Assembly (NCBI GenBank): GCA_024233135.1
Contig: JACKPZ010000016.1
Span: forward strand, 34,788-98,787
Direction: 5' to 3'
DNA length: 64,000 bases
Source: Akkermansiaceae bacterium
Lineage (GTDB): Bacteria; Verrucomicrobiota; Verrucomicrobiia; Verrucomicrobiales; Akkermansiaceae
Every line of letters begins with the position of its first letter. Position 1 is the stretch's first letter. The notes beneath the pieces are model-generated. The model was not told where the DNA came from. It searched no databases and worked only from the letters and a program-made list of their open reading frames with translations. A program made the position numbers and the translations under genes. Positions 10,201-21,803 of this stretch are shown here, piece after piece.

Positions 10201-10792
10201 CGCCGCGATGGTATTCGTCGAGGTTGGTCCAGCCGTCCTCGTCGGGGTCATCGCCGGAGTCGGCGAGGGTCTCGTCGAGACCGTGGAGTTTCTCCCACCA
10301 GTCGGGCAGGCCGTCGCCGTCGGAATCCACGCTGTCGCCGGGCACCAGCAGGTCGAGCCGGTAGTCGGCCCCGCGGCTGGCGAAACTCAGGCCGTAGAAC
10401 TCCTTGCTGCCGTCCGGAAGGGTCGCGTCACGGCCGTCGATGGTGATTTCCTCCACCCGGAAGTTGGTGGACGCCGAGCTGATGGAGAGGAACTCGTTGA
10501 TCCGCGGAGCTTCCGGCAGATAGGCGAGCGGCACGTCGATGGCATAGGAAAACGGCTTGATCGAACCATCTCCGGTGGGCCGCAGGTCGGCCTTGAGCGT
10601 GACGCGGTTCGTCGGGCTGGATTGATTGACGAAGGTCATCTCCAACTCGCCGGCCTGGAGCAGCACCGTCTGGGCGCCGCCGACCTGGCGGACCTCGCCA
10701 TAAAAGGTGACCACCGAGTCGGTGAAGCCGGTGGCGGCCGCCAGCCAGCCGGGAACGAGCGCGGCGCTGAGGAGGACGTGATGTGTTTTCAT
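7286..10792 (-). CDS. Secreted multidomain protein: TSP3, LamG-like, RTX and Calx-beta modules
   Basis: This 1,168-residue protein has a signal peptide (MKTHHVLLSAALVPGWLAAA). Around residues 152-205 it has thrombospondin type-3-like calcium sites (DSDGDGLPDWWEKL, DDPDEDGWTNLDEY). A concanavalin/LamG-like stretch around 320-520 follows (WLDGMDLTG, ..LRELLVFPTALPEQKLRDVHDYLDSKW). Near 555-610 there is an RTX nonapeptide block (GGHGDDRIGGG, LSGGPGADVLTGGGGEDRFVFGG) ending in DRITDFD. Calx-beta-like beta sandwiches occupy roughly 700-900. The C-terminal ~100 residues look like another beta sandwich (GDHFAFYIDGVKQAETSG). It starts 37 bp after the upstream giant gene and its stop overlaps the parvulin start. 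A Ca2+-dependent extracellular structural or adhesive role is inferred. No type I ABC exporter is in the window, so the RTX block does not by itself prove type I secretion. Confidence 0.85.
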   Translation of the reverse strand: MKTHHVLLSAALVPGWLAAATGFTDSVVTFYGEVRQVGGAQTVLLQAGELEMTFVNQSSPTNRVTLKADLRPTGDGSIKPFSYAIDVPLAYLPEAPRINEFLSISSASTNFRVEEITIDGRDATLPDGSKEFYGLSFASRGADYRLDLLVPGDSVDSDGDGLPDWWEKLHGLDETLADSGDDPDEDGWTNLDEYHRGGDPNVSNREPQLATAEILVPESGVAGVFLHVLDSDTLPEDIQLSFTGVAAGFTLDVDGVPLAADETRGLTLADIRSGRLSIHHTDRALKQLALPVAWNDGGEETSGEVVVRVTTPSTSDGNDSTLWLDGMDLTGSSVGTWPDRSGNARNASQPVADYQPRVTDHAADFSASASAHLFFQDAAISSANHTVLAAYRAAGSSDAPQTVLSTNRGFLKISPTSQAISYPGAPVYQMDGISARGYADISGRDAISIFRREGGLLQNVYGLSYDGENIAAETIEPVLPTIGGRRSAVSSGTDPLTDSLSGQLRELLVFPTALPEQKLRDVHDYLDSKWGGSVIWDLSTGLKAVELSAENSGHPQIIRGGHGDDRIGGGPLDDTLSGGPGADVLTGGGGEDRFVFGGVDTGADRITDFDLEHDIIDLSALFWGQTGDARQSISVRLDANFTTPTPTLDSVLIVKRPGGVTQEITLENKVVGSNQLIQLIVEGRIRMGGLGIPSTIQVALAGGAPASPDAPFQIVVTRSGAGTAAELDVPLGFFEDALGGKFTIDGAVENEAHRSVIRFARGVTTRTLTVRPVPDLATTGSKSVQVAVLPQFKYSVAGAAVEVNVSDLPMVWLEVVTPNAVSSTSQAALVRIHRDGDATGALTVDLSLGGTAEEGVHIADVPDSITLADGVESAEVAITPISSGLTGGPKVVLFQLAPGGDYQIGNPNEALLYAATTTAGADGAGFDRWLQAASEGALNSLADLSSMSREQVSKYLQAYAFGLDSPDLLGGHHISFRIAEGRPEILTHSPMNAADVRWTVEATSTLDGWADDSAAFTEADDPTGRKLVGEPLPTGQDKRFYRMGFKLVPGELATTSIIDLAGTDRFGISGDAVWKPEASTGALTSAGGTTGSSSRIVAEAGDGTVLDFEMEIRGAGPGDHFAFYIDGVKQAETSGPAVAVQQTLGGSHLLMWEFQRGSGSAVIRNNNP

Positions 10793-10829
10793 CGGATGGC
10801 GCTGTTAGAGATGGCGTGCCGCGGGCGGG

Positions 10830-13800
10830 TCACTGGCCTTGATGGGAGTAGGTTTTGAAGTGGAGTTTGATATCGCCGATCGTGTCCGCGAGTTTTGTCA
10901 AACCGGTGGTGGGATCCGCGTGCAGACCGGCGCCGGGGATCACGAGCATCCACTCGGAGTTCCAGACCGAGCGTCCGATCAGGCGCGAGTCGAGGATCAG
11001 CTCGCTGTCGTCGGCTTCGGGGTCGCCGTTGTCGTGATACATGCGGAAGTCACCGTGGCGCCGCAGCTCGCCATAGCCTCCATCGACGCCGTTGAGCGTC
11101 GGGATGTAGCCGGGCGACGACAGGTTGCTCTGGTTGATGACAAACGGCGTGGGGATGCGCTGTTCATTGACGCTCCACATCCGGGTGAACGGCTGCGTCG
11201 ACGTGGAGGTGCGGAGGAAGTCGTTGCCGATGGGGACCATGTAGGCGCGCGGCGTGGTGGATAGATTGGCCGCGTTGTAGTTTTCCAACCAGACGCCGAA
11301 GGCGCGCACCTTGGTGGCGAAGTTGGCGGAGCTGTAGCTGTGGTCGCCCGGCAGCAGCGGCCGGCCGAAGACGTTGAGACCGGGTTCGATGCACGTCGGG
11401 AAACGGATCACGATCCCGGGCTGCGGCGTGGTCGTGCTGGCGAACGGGCGGCAGTAGCGGACGAACTCCGGCAGCTTGTTGAGGTCCGGAACGATCCGCG
11501 CCTTGAGGGCGTCCTTCCAGCGGTCGTCGCTGGCGGCCGTGCCACCGTCGTCGAGCGGCGGACCGATGCGGAACAACTCGCCACGCAGCGAGATTTTCTC
11601 CGCCGCGAACTGCGGGTTGTTGATCCCGAGCTGGCCTTTGAGCACCTGGAAGTTGCCGTTGAGGTGGTTCAGGATTTCCGCGAGGCCTCCTTGGCCGGCC
11701 GCGGGCACGCCGTCACTCCACAGACCGAGCTGGCGCTCCTTGACGATCTGGTCATAGACCGGGCCGGGGGCCGCCGAATGGCCGGGGTCGAGACTCGTCT
11801 CGAAATCATACGCCTTGGCGGTGAGCCATGTGTAGCGGGCGGCGTGGTTGAACGCGGTCTGGTATTTGCCCATCGCCTCGTTGCGGGAAAGGCGGAGGAC
11901 CATGTCCTGATAGCGGTTCTTCTGCACCATCGCGGCCAGCGACTTGTTGAAGGCCTCGCGCTCGCGCAACAGGCGGAAACCCTCGGCCTGCGCGGTGAAG
12001 TATTCCTGACGCAGGATCTCCAGATTCTGCAGGCGCTCGCCGATCGCGGCGCGCATCGGCGCCTCGGCCCCGGAGAGAAGCTCGATCTCGGCCATCATCC
12101 CCTCGACCTCCGATACGTAGTCGACCCGGGCTCCGTCGCGTTCGAGACGGGCGATCACCTCGTCGCGCACGAGTTCCGCGATCCGGATGCCGATTTCCGC
12201 GATATCGTTGGCGGTATCGGTCGCGGTGCCGAACCCGACCGCCGACGCGAGGGCGATGCCCCGGCCGATGGAGGTGACGTCGTTGGAGAAACCGACGCTC
12301 GTCGGAAACGCCTCCGCAATGGCCTCCGCCACTCCTTCCGCGGTGTTGCCGATGATCTTGGCGATGCCGATGCCGGTCTGCACGGCCACGACGGTCGAGT
12401 TGATGCCGGCGCGGACACCGGTGATCGCATCGTCGAGACCTTCCTTGTCATCGATCAACTCGATCTGGTTGCGGAGGCGCAGGACCAGCGTTTCGTAGTC
12501 TCCGAGGAACGCGACGTAGGTATCGATGTCTCCCTTGAGGGCGACCTCCTCGCGCAGCATTTCCTCGAGGGCGCGCTGGATTCTTCCGTAGCTGGTGCGC
12601 TGACCCCAGTCGTCCGGCGCCTTGTAGCCGTAGTCCGAAGCCCGTGCGATCGGCATCGTGAACGTCGCCGTCGGGTCCTCGTAGCTGTTGCCGAGGATGA
12701 AGGTCTGCACCGCGGTGCTGAGCTGGGTGCTTCCGCCCGAGGTGCTCTTGTAGATGTCGACCAGATCCTTGTTGGACGCGAGTCCGATGACGGTGTTCTT
12801 GATTTCGTTGAACTCGAGCGTGGTCGTGTCTTCGGAACCGGTGCCGTCGGGGATGACCTGCTCCACCTTGGTCCGGTCGAGATAGGCGAAGAGCAGGTTG
12901 TCCGGGCCTTCGTAACCTTCAGGGAAGGCTTTACCGAAGCCGATGGTGCCGGAGTAGGGACGGCCGAAGATCTCGATGAGGCGGTTGCGATAGTCGAGGT
13001 CCTGGCGCATCGCCTCATGGAGCAACTCGTCGGTGTCGTCCGAGATCCGCCGCAGCTTGTTGTCCGCCTGCGCCGCGAAATCGAGAGTTGCGAGGGCGTT
13101 TTCTCCGGCGGCGACGGCGCGTTCGTAGATCTGCTCGAAGTGCAACTGTCCTTCCCATGATTCGTGGTCGTAGAACGGATCGATGTCGAAGGTGATGGCG
13201 TCCGAGTCGAAACCGAGCGGGTTCACCCCGCCGTCGGCCTCGTCCATGGCGACCTGGATTTCATGGAACGCGGCGGCGATTTCACCGATCTCGTCGATGG
13301 CTCCCGAGCGCTCGATCTTGTCGAGGCCCTCCGGATTCGGCACCGGGGTGGCGCCGGACGCGTCTTCCGGCAGCAGCGCGTTGGCGACAGCCCAGTCGAA
13401 ATACGCGGCTTGTCCGGCGCGATGACCCCACTCGGAGACACCCCACGCGCGGGCCGGGTCGGCGCTGTCGGTGTAGCCCTGCCACTGGCCGTCCGGGTTC
13501 TGGGTGTATTTGAGTCGGTAGGTGCCGCGGACGATGTCGCGTCCGGCGCGGGCGCGTCCGGCGGCGAGCTTGGCGAAGGACTTCTCGTCGAGGTAGTCGA
13601 CCTCAAGGACGTTCTGCATCAGCGAGTACAACTCGGAGCGGGACCGCCAGCTGAAGTTGGTGGCCTGGAGCAGGTCGTAGTGCTTGTCGATCGCGTTGAC
13701 GAAGTGGCCCCACGCGTCGCCATGTCCCTGCGGGAAGAGGATGCGGGCGTCGTCCTCGTTGATGAAGCCGTCGGTGTTGGCGTCATAGATGTTGTAGTTG

Positions 13801-16800
13801 ACGTTGTAGGCCGCCTCGCCGAGCCCCTTGGCGTAGTTCCAGAACATCCTGTTATACACCGGATAACTCTTCCGGAAATCCGTGCCGCGCAGCAGCGAGA
13901 GTTCCTCGTGCAGGAGGTCGGGCTCGAAATTCTGGAACGCATGGGTGAACGATGCCACACCATCCAGCCCGTCGTCGTCGCCAACGGTGATCGTCGGGTC
14001 CTGCGCGTCGCTGTAGGCTTCCTGCGCAAGCAGTTCATAGAGCGTGGAAAGCCGGGTGGCGGCCAACAACAGCGCCTGGTTGATGCCGTCGGTGCTGACC
14101 GGGTTCGACGAGTTGTCGATCGACAGCTCCTTGGCGCGCTGCAGGACGGTTTCATACAACTCGATGAGTCCGGTGTTCTCGATGACGTTCTTGTCCGAGT
14201 TCAGCGCGACTTTTCCGGCGAACGGTCCGCCTGCGATCTGGATCTGGCTGGTGTAGGTGGCCGGGCTTTCGTTGGAGAAGAAATCGGCGTAGCGGGCCTC
14301 GTACGGGTTGATGCGGTCGAGCACGCGTTTCACCCAGCCCATGACGAGCTGCGGGATGTAGCGTTTGCTGCCGTCGGCCTGGAGCTGCGGCGAATTCGCG
14401 GCACCGGCCCACTGGAACGGCGCGGGGGTTCCGGGTTTCCACGCGGTCGAGGCGTTGGCGAACTCGAAGGGCACGAGGTTCCAGCTCGATTCGTTTTTGT
14501 GCCGGTAGCGCATGAGCACCAGCTTGTCCGCCAGCGTGACATCGGGCCGGCCTTCGAAGACGATCGTTTGCAAACCGAGGTGTTTCTCGGTGTCCGTGAG
14601 CGTGCCGTCCTCGATGCGGCTCTGCGGCAGGTATTGCTGCCAGAGCGTATGGCCGGACGAATCGGTTTCCGCGAGCGTGCCGTTGGGCAGCACCTCGGTG
14701 GCGACAAGGTCGAGCGGGGCCGCGTCGCGGATCCACCACTCGTAGTAGAGGTCACCGGTGTTCGCGCCGAACTCGCCGTTGTGGATGAGCATGACCTTCT
14801 CGCTGAAGGCATCCGCGCTTTCGACCACCTTGATGGCGCCGCGATAGCGGTCCGGGACGATCTCGATGATGTGGAGGGAAACCGCCGCACCGTTGAGTTC
14901 CGAGCGGTTGTTCTCGGCGATGGTGACATAAAGCGAACCGTTGGGCTGCTGGGTGAGCAGCGAGGAATTCGGCACCAGCGCGGAACCGACGCCGAAGCTG
15001 TCGAGACGGGTGAGCACCGGGTCCGGCGTGTCGACCGTCTCGGACAGGTCGGCTTTCCAGAACTTCTTCACCTCGGGCAGTCCGCCGCCGGAGGGCGCTT
15101 GTTTGACACCTTGCAGGAAGACCGGGCTGGAAACGCTGGCCGAGAGCGACGTGACGCCGTTCGGGTTCTGCGACAGCTTGAAGATGTCGTCGACGGCGGA
15201 TTGCCAGCCGCCGTTGTCGGAGAGCGCGCGGATGGTTTCGTATTCATCCGCCGTCATCACGTTCGGCTCCAGCAGGTTGAGCGGGTCGGGGCCGGCGGTG
15301 AGGTCCGGGTCGCCGCTGTCCTTCTCGTTGAGGTATCCCCGGAAGACCAGGGTGGAGGCGAGCGAGTCGTAGTAGAACCGATTGCCGAGCGAGCCGGGGA
15401 GCTCCTTGAAATACCAGCGCTCCGCGATGATCAGCAGCTTGGCGGTCTCCGCGGGCGTGAACCCTGCGTCGCTCATCTGCGCGGCCGTGAAGCCGGTCTT
15501 TTCACGCCGGTCGAGCGGTCGGATGATCTGCGCCGAGGCCTTGGCGACCTCCGCGGTGCTCGCCGTGCCGATGACCATGTCCGGAGTGCTCGAGTCATAC
15601 ACGATTTCCGCGGCCGCCATCGCAACCAGCGCGGGCAGTCCGTTGGATCCGGGGTTCTCGTTGAAATACTCGCCTCCCTGATAGGTGAGCGTCTCGCCGC
15701 GCTTGAGCTTCGGATAGTCCGAGCGCCATTTGCTGCTGTAGAGGACCTTGACCGGTTCGAGATCGGTTCCGATTCCGGTGAAGTCGGCGCCCGCCGGAAG
15801 CCATGCGACGGGCGTTCCGTTCGACGGCGACGAGGGCAGATAGAAATCACCCCGCATCGGATAGAAATACTGGTTGAAGAACCTTCCGTCGCCGGAGACG
15901 ACCCATGCCTTCTTGTTCACGTCCCGCCACAGCGTGCGGCGGTTCACGCCGCCGACCTGGATGTTTCCGCCGCGCTCGTCCTGCATCGAGACGTTGCCGA
16001 TGACGATGTTGAGCGGGTAGGGCGGGATGACGAGGTCACCGGCGAAGACCGGGTAGTCGAACTTGTAGGCAAGGTCATACGCCTTGTCGGGATCCAGCGT
16101 GAGGAAGCGGTCCTCGGGATTCTCGGCCGGTTCGTAGGCGAGGCCCGGGGTGGACTGGACGACGGCATCGGACGGACGCGGGAAGGCGACGCTGCCGGTG
16201 CGGGTCTTGCGCACGGAGTAGGCGGCCATCTCCGGCTCGCCGGTCCGCAGGTTTTCCACCTGGATGAGCACCCATGGCTCGGACGTGTAGGGAGTGGTCG
16301 TCTGGTTGGCGTCCGCCTGCAGCGCGAACGCTGCCAGCGGCGGGTTGTTCGGCACACCGTCGCCGAGGCTCTTCACCTTCAGCGCGGCGCGGCCGGACGC
16401 GGCGGCGAGGGCGTGTTCCTCGTTCGGGTTGTAGCCGGCCTGGCCGGGGTCCGGCTGGTTGTACACCTTGAGCCCGGAATACGCCGCGAGGTCGTAGACC
16501 GGCTGCGGCCGGCCGGTCCGGTCCACGCCTTCGGAGCCGATGCGGCTGGCGATGTAGATGCGCTTGTCCTTGTCCGCGCCCAGCAACGGATAGGTCACGT
16601 TCTGGAACTCGGTGGTCACGTACGGCCACGCGACGTTCGGGTTGGGCGAGCGGTCGGTGAGCCAGGGATTCTCGTAGTAGGTGATCTCCAGTTTCCTCGA
16701 CGCGTCGGTGAACAAGCGGCTGTGGTTCACCGGGAACACCGGGCCCCAGGTGCCGACCTCGGCGTCGCGGTTGTAGAGGCTGGCGTTGTAGTTCGAGACC

Positions 16801-19800
16801 GCGTTGAGGATGTAGCCGGTGCCTTTGAACCCGGCGTTGTCGAGCGTGCTGTCGATGCGGGTGGCGACTTCCTGGAGATCCGTGTTCGCCCAGGTGCCGG
16901 CGTAGATGCCGGAGCCGGTGACCGGACCGATGGCGACGTTCGGCAGCGATCCGAGGTTCGGGAAACGACCTCCGGACGGGACGGCCTCGAAGCTGAACCA
17001 AAGCTGCGGGCCGTTGCCGCGGAGTTGTTTCGCGACGGTCGTCATGTCGCGCTCGGTGCGCAGCGCGCGGAGTTCGTTGGCTTTCAGGTAGCCCGCCGTG
17101 TCGCTGCCGAGGTGGAAGAAGCGGAACTGGTCGACCGCCAGGCCGTGCAGCGGGTTCGCGTCCGCGCCGAGGCGAAGCGAGCCCGAGTTCACCGATGTCC
17201 CGACCGTCGAGTCGGCGGTGCCGGGGAACCAGCTCGTGACGAAACTCTGCTCCTTGCGGACGCCGTCGAGGTAGTAGTCCATCACCGTCACGCTGATCCC
17301 GAAGAGCTTGGTGGTGAACACATGGATCGCATGGTGGCGCCAGGCCGCGCCGGCCGCCGGCAGCGAATGGGTGACGGGCACGCCGCGGAGGTTCGCGGTG
17401 ACCGTGGCGGCCGCGGGATCGAGGGTGACCTTGAGGCCGCCGCCGCCGGTGCTGAGGATGGTGACCGGCTTGTTGGAGGCGACGATTGCCAGGTCGCCCG
17501 CGGAGCCGGTGGCCGCCGCGCCGAGCACCAGCGTGGTGGCGTTCGTGACCGAGACGACTTTCGTCCCGGCGGGGATGTTGGTGCCGGTGAGCGTCATGCC
17601 GGGCACGATGCCGGCGGTGGATTCACAGACGAGTTCCGTGGAATTCTGGACCGTCGTGCAGCCATCGAGGGTGACCGGTGCGGACTCGCGGACGCCCTTC
17701 GCGTTGAGCCAGAAATCGACGACGAACTTGTCACCGGACGTCACCGAGCTGGTCGCGGGTGTGGCGCCGGTCTGGACCACGCCGAACGCGCCGCCCGAGC
17801 TGGCGAGCCCGTTTCCGAGTTGGAGTCCGTGTTGTCCAAGAACGAGCCGCGGATCGATGCGCGGGATCACCACGGACGGCGACGAGCGCACCACGCGGAC
17901 GGCGAGGCGCTCCTTGTTCGCGGTGCCGTCCGCCGTTTCGTCCGGATTCGGCCGGTAGCTGTAGAGCAGCACGCTGCGGCCGCTGCCGGTCACGTTGAAG
18001 GCCTTCGTCGTCGACGTGTCCACCGTGGCGCCTGTGCCTTGGTCGGTGTAGGTGAGCTCGCGGAACGACCATTCGTCGGCGCCGCTGATGTCCAGCTTGG
18101 TGGGCATCGTGCGGGCCGGAATGGGATCGTAGAGATGGCGGTAGTGCGCGTCCAATCCGGGGGCCGGAAGGCTTCCGGGAAACTCCGCGTCCACCCGCGG
18201 CATGGTGGTGTTGAAAACGAAGGAGCTCGCCGCCACCTCGCGTTTCGAGTTTCCGTCGGGAAGCAAGGTCTCGCGGGCGGATGCCAGCGGCGTGGTATCA
18301 CCCGGATATGCGGCGACGATTTCGATTTTATAACTCTTCGAGGGATCATTCGCATCCGGCCAATCCACCTGATAACTTCCGGGGTGGACGGGAACTAGGC
18401 ACTTCCCAAGCTGGTCCCAGCGGTACGGATTGCCGGTCGGCTGACCTGAGGGATGGCGCCCGATGCGGGTGAAGGTGCCTGACGGTCCTTCGTCATCCGC
18501 CCGCAGGACTCCTCCGTCGCAGAGGTTCGGCACGAGCTGGAGGTCCGGGTTGATCGCGTCGAAGCCCTCGCCGAGCGGGATCTCCGCGCGGAACACGGTG
18601 GGCACGTAGCTGAACGTGATTTCCGTGGGGGTCGGTGGCGGCCGCCACGGTGTAGATCCGCGCCACACGGTCACCCTCGTCGAGGGTGGGGTTGTCATTC
18701 ACCATCTCATCGCGGAACACGGAGATGTCGGTCCCCACCGCGTTCAGATTTCCGCCCGGCGGCGAAAGGAAATCCCCCAAGGGTGAAGCAACGGTCCGCC
18801 GTGCGATAGAAGGCTCCGACATCGACCTTCCGGCCGGCGTCGATCCAGATCTCGTTGATCGCGGCCGAACCCAGGCGCGCGGGTTGGTGTTGATCGGCGT
18901 GCCGGTTTGCAGAACGGACCGGTCCGTGGCGTCATAGACGCGGACGAACGACTGCCCGAGGAACAGCGCGGTGCCGTCACCCGCGCCATTGACCGCGCCG
19001 AAGCGGTAGCGCACCTGGGCGGCCATCGTCCACGTCACCTTGGTCCAGCCGGTGATGGCGATCGGCGGTGGCCACGCGGTTGCATGCTGGCACCCAGCGC
19101 GGTGACGACACATAGGCGCCTGCGGTGACGCTGGTGCCGTCGGTTCCGATCTGATAGCCTTCGCGGTCGAACATCGGCGACGTCCAGGCCCGATGAGGCG
19201 CATCCGACCGCCCGGTCGATCGATGCGCTGAACGGGGTGTCGATGATGGCGGCCGATCTGGTCGCCCGGTTTGAACCACGCCGGCCCCACGTCGCTGACG
19301 GCGCCGCCATCCAGTTTTCCGGACTCGATGAACGCGGCATACTCGAGCTTCCATCGCCAGATGACCGTGACATCGTGATTGAGCGTGGTGGAGAAGAACG
19401 TGTGGCGTCCCCTGGATTACCTGGCCGTCGATCGCGTAGCCATCGTTGACAAGGCGGTACCAGGCGATCTGTGCCGACGGCGGCCGGTAGTCGCGCCCGG
19501 CCGGCGAGTTGGTTGAAGGTCTCGTCCAGATAGATGGCTTCCGGCGCCTCGAAGCGCTTGTTGGTCATAGATGGGGATCGTCCCGTATTTCCGTCTTGAC
19601 GGGCGCTGGTGCCGACGTGATCATCGAGCCGTCGCTTCTGGGCCTCCACCTTGACCGACGGGGCGCGAGAAGGTGATCGCTCGGGATGCTCGGACGGTCG
19701 GTCACCTGACTTGTGCGAGATCCACATTGCCGTCGGTTTCTCGATGCCGATGCTCTCGACGGTGGAGGTGATGCACGCAGTTTCTTGAACTGCATCTCGG

Positions 19801-21746
19801 ATCGGCATGCCTTCGTAGGGAAGTTCTTGATCGAGATCCGCGCGGAGGAGATGTATTCCTCCATGTCCCGATAGTCGATGATGAAGACATGGTTTGCCGC
19901 GAGACCCGCACGTGGCATAGAGGATGTTGCTGGATCGCGCCGTTCACGCGGTCGGTCCAGAACGCCGCGATGAAATTAGGGGCGGGTATCGCCGAATGGC
20001 GAGCGGTGATGCTCTTGTCGCCCCGGTGCTGTTCCGAGCCTGATCAGACCGCGGTCGAGTTGGACAGGCTGACTTTCCGGTCTGGTCATAGAACGAGAAC
20101 CGGCATTTCCCCACTTGATGATGAAGGTCCGTTGGGGAGCCGTTGAGATCCGCGGCGTGACGAGGATCGCCCGGTCGCCGGCGGTTGAGCGCGTTGACCG
20201 GGGAGGTGGCCATCGCTCCAGAAACCATCGCGCCGGATGCCGGGGCGTCACCGGTGCCGGATGCCGTGTTGTAGGGGGCTTCATCGCGGGTCGGCGACCA
20301 GTGACGGTGACGCCTTGGTCGAAACTGATCAGCCGGAAGGTCGAGATCACCACGAAGGTCGTGACACCGCCACCGCCGAAACTGAAGCCGATATCGACCT
20401 GGGAGGCGTCGTCCACCAGCAGGCCGCCCGGCACCAGCACGTCGTCGATCGTGCTTTCAGGTCCTGCGGCTTCCGTCGCCGGGGCCGCGGATGGTCGAAG
20501 GCCGAAGGCGTCGGTGGCGCCCACCGCATCGGACGCCGAAGTCCCGGCTGAACCCGAGATGACATAGGGGCGCTGCTCGGTGACCTTCGTCGGAATCGAG
20601 ACGCTGCCGGTGCCGGTGAACGATCCGGGGGATTCGCCGCCGTCGGGGTCAACTTGTTGGTGAGAAACGGCGGCCGTGCGGGCGCGACGCGGCCCGTCGG
20701 GGTGAAACGCACGATGGTGACGGCCGAAGATCCCCGCCGGAACCCGAGCACCGTTGGCGCGGTGAGGTTCGAGTGGCCGATGCTGTAGTCGTTGAAGGTG
20801 ATGCCGCGACCTTGTTGACGCTGACCGAACCGAGGCTGGCGCCGCCGGTGTTGCTGATGGTGATCGGTGAGGCTGCTGTTGGTGCCGATCTCGACGTTTC
20901 CGGCGCGAGGCCCGATCCGCCGGTGTTGATGTCGCCTTGGTCGACGGCGATTTTGCGGGCGTGTGGATGCGGCGCTCAGGTTGATGACGTAGGCCGACTC
21001 GTCGGTGAACTGCTGGCGGTGCTGATGGCGGCCGAACGCGGCCGCGTCCGCCCGGAAAAAAGCTGACCGTGAAGGTGGTGCTGCCGCCGGCATGCCACCG
21101 TGAAATCGGGTTGGCGGTGACGGTGAAGTCGCCCGGGTTCGCGCCGCTCTTGGTGATGGCCAGACCGGTGAGGTTGGCGTTCCCGGTGTTCTTGATGGTG
21201 AAGGTCAGGGCGTGCGCTCGATCCGTAGTCGACCGAACCGAAGGACTTGGAGCCGCCATCGGCAATGTTGGTGCCGGCAGGTTGCTCGACGGCGATCTCC
21301 GGGGCGAGGCCCGTGCCGGAGAGGCTGATGTTGAACGGGTTCTCATCGGAATCGTTGTTCGCGATGGCGATGGAGGCGGCATGGGCCCTGTTTGCCGATG
21401 GAGTGAACTGTACCGTGAACGTGGTGGATCCGGATGGCCCGGTGACCGTGGTCGCCACCGGTCCGGTAACGGTGAAGTCGGCGCTGTCCGCCCCGCTCTT
21501 GGTGATGGCGAGGCCGGTGAGGTCGGCGTCGCCGGTGTTTTTGATGGTGAAGGTCAGGGTGGAACTGGATCCGACGTTGACCGAGCCGAAGGATACGGAG
21601 CCACCATCGGCGACATTGGTGCCGGCGGGTTGCTCCACGACGATCTCCGGAGCGGCGGCATTCGCGCCGGCGGCTGATGCGGCGAGGAGAAGCGCGGCGG
21701 CGAAGCGGGAAACAAACCGCGAGGGAAGCGTGATGAGGCGTTTCAT
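10830..21746 (-). CDS. Giant choice-of-anchor-D / LamG exported protein, frame broken repeatedly at its N-terminal third
   Basis: One gene of about 3,640 codons is inferred. The start at 21746 (MKRLITLPSRFVSRFAAALLLAASAAGANA) gives a signal peptide. Two choice-of-anchor-D (ASH/HYDIN-like) repeats follow (APEIVVEQPAGTN...SFGSV...LTFTIKNTG). From 18698 down to the stop at 10830 there is an uninterrupted frame of 2,622 codons. It includes a LamG-like domain (GDKFVVDFWLN...WRHHAIHVFTT...YYLDGVRKE, near 17.3-17.7 kb), an EF-hand/dockerin-like site (DANTDGFINEDDARI, near 13.8 kb) and long helical, coiled-coil-prone sequence at about 11.6-12.6 kb. Between ~18.64 and ~21.22 kb the frame changes at least eight times, yet recognisable protein continues across the breaks (INEIWIDAGRKVDVGAFYRT, then GDFLSPPGGNLNAVGTDISVF, then VARIYTVAAATD), pointing to sequencing indels rather than decay. 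Function unknown; surface location inferred. Confidence 0.75.
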
Positions 21747-21803
21747 CAGTCGATGGAGATAGGTATGGATGGGAACCGGAAAGATATCAGGAAAGATCGG
21801 GGC

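Noticed and set aside
13164..18398. 1,744-codon plus-strand open frame
   Set aside because: It is fully antisense to the choice-of-anchor-D giant and made of Arg/Gly/Val-rich low-information sequence, as expected opposite a high-GC gene.
10830..21746. Reading the choice-of-anchor-D giant as several separate small genes
   Set aside because: Signal peptide, domain order and continuous phrases across the breaks fit one gene; the pieces between breaks lack starts and Shine-Dalgarno-like sequences of their own.
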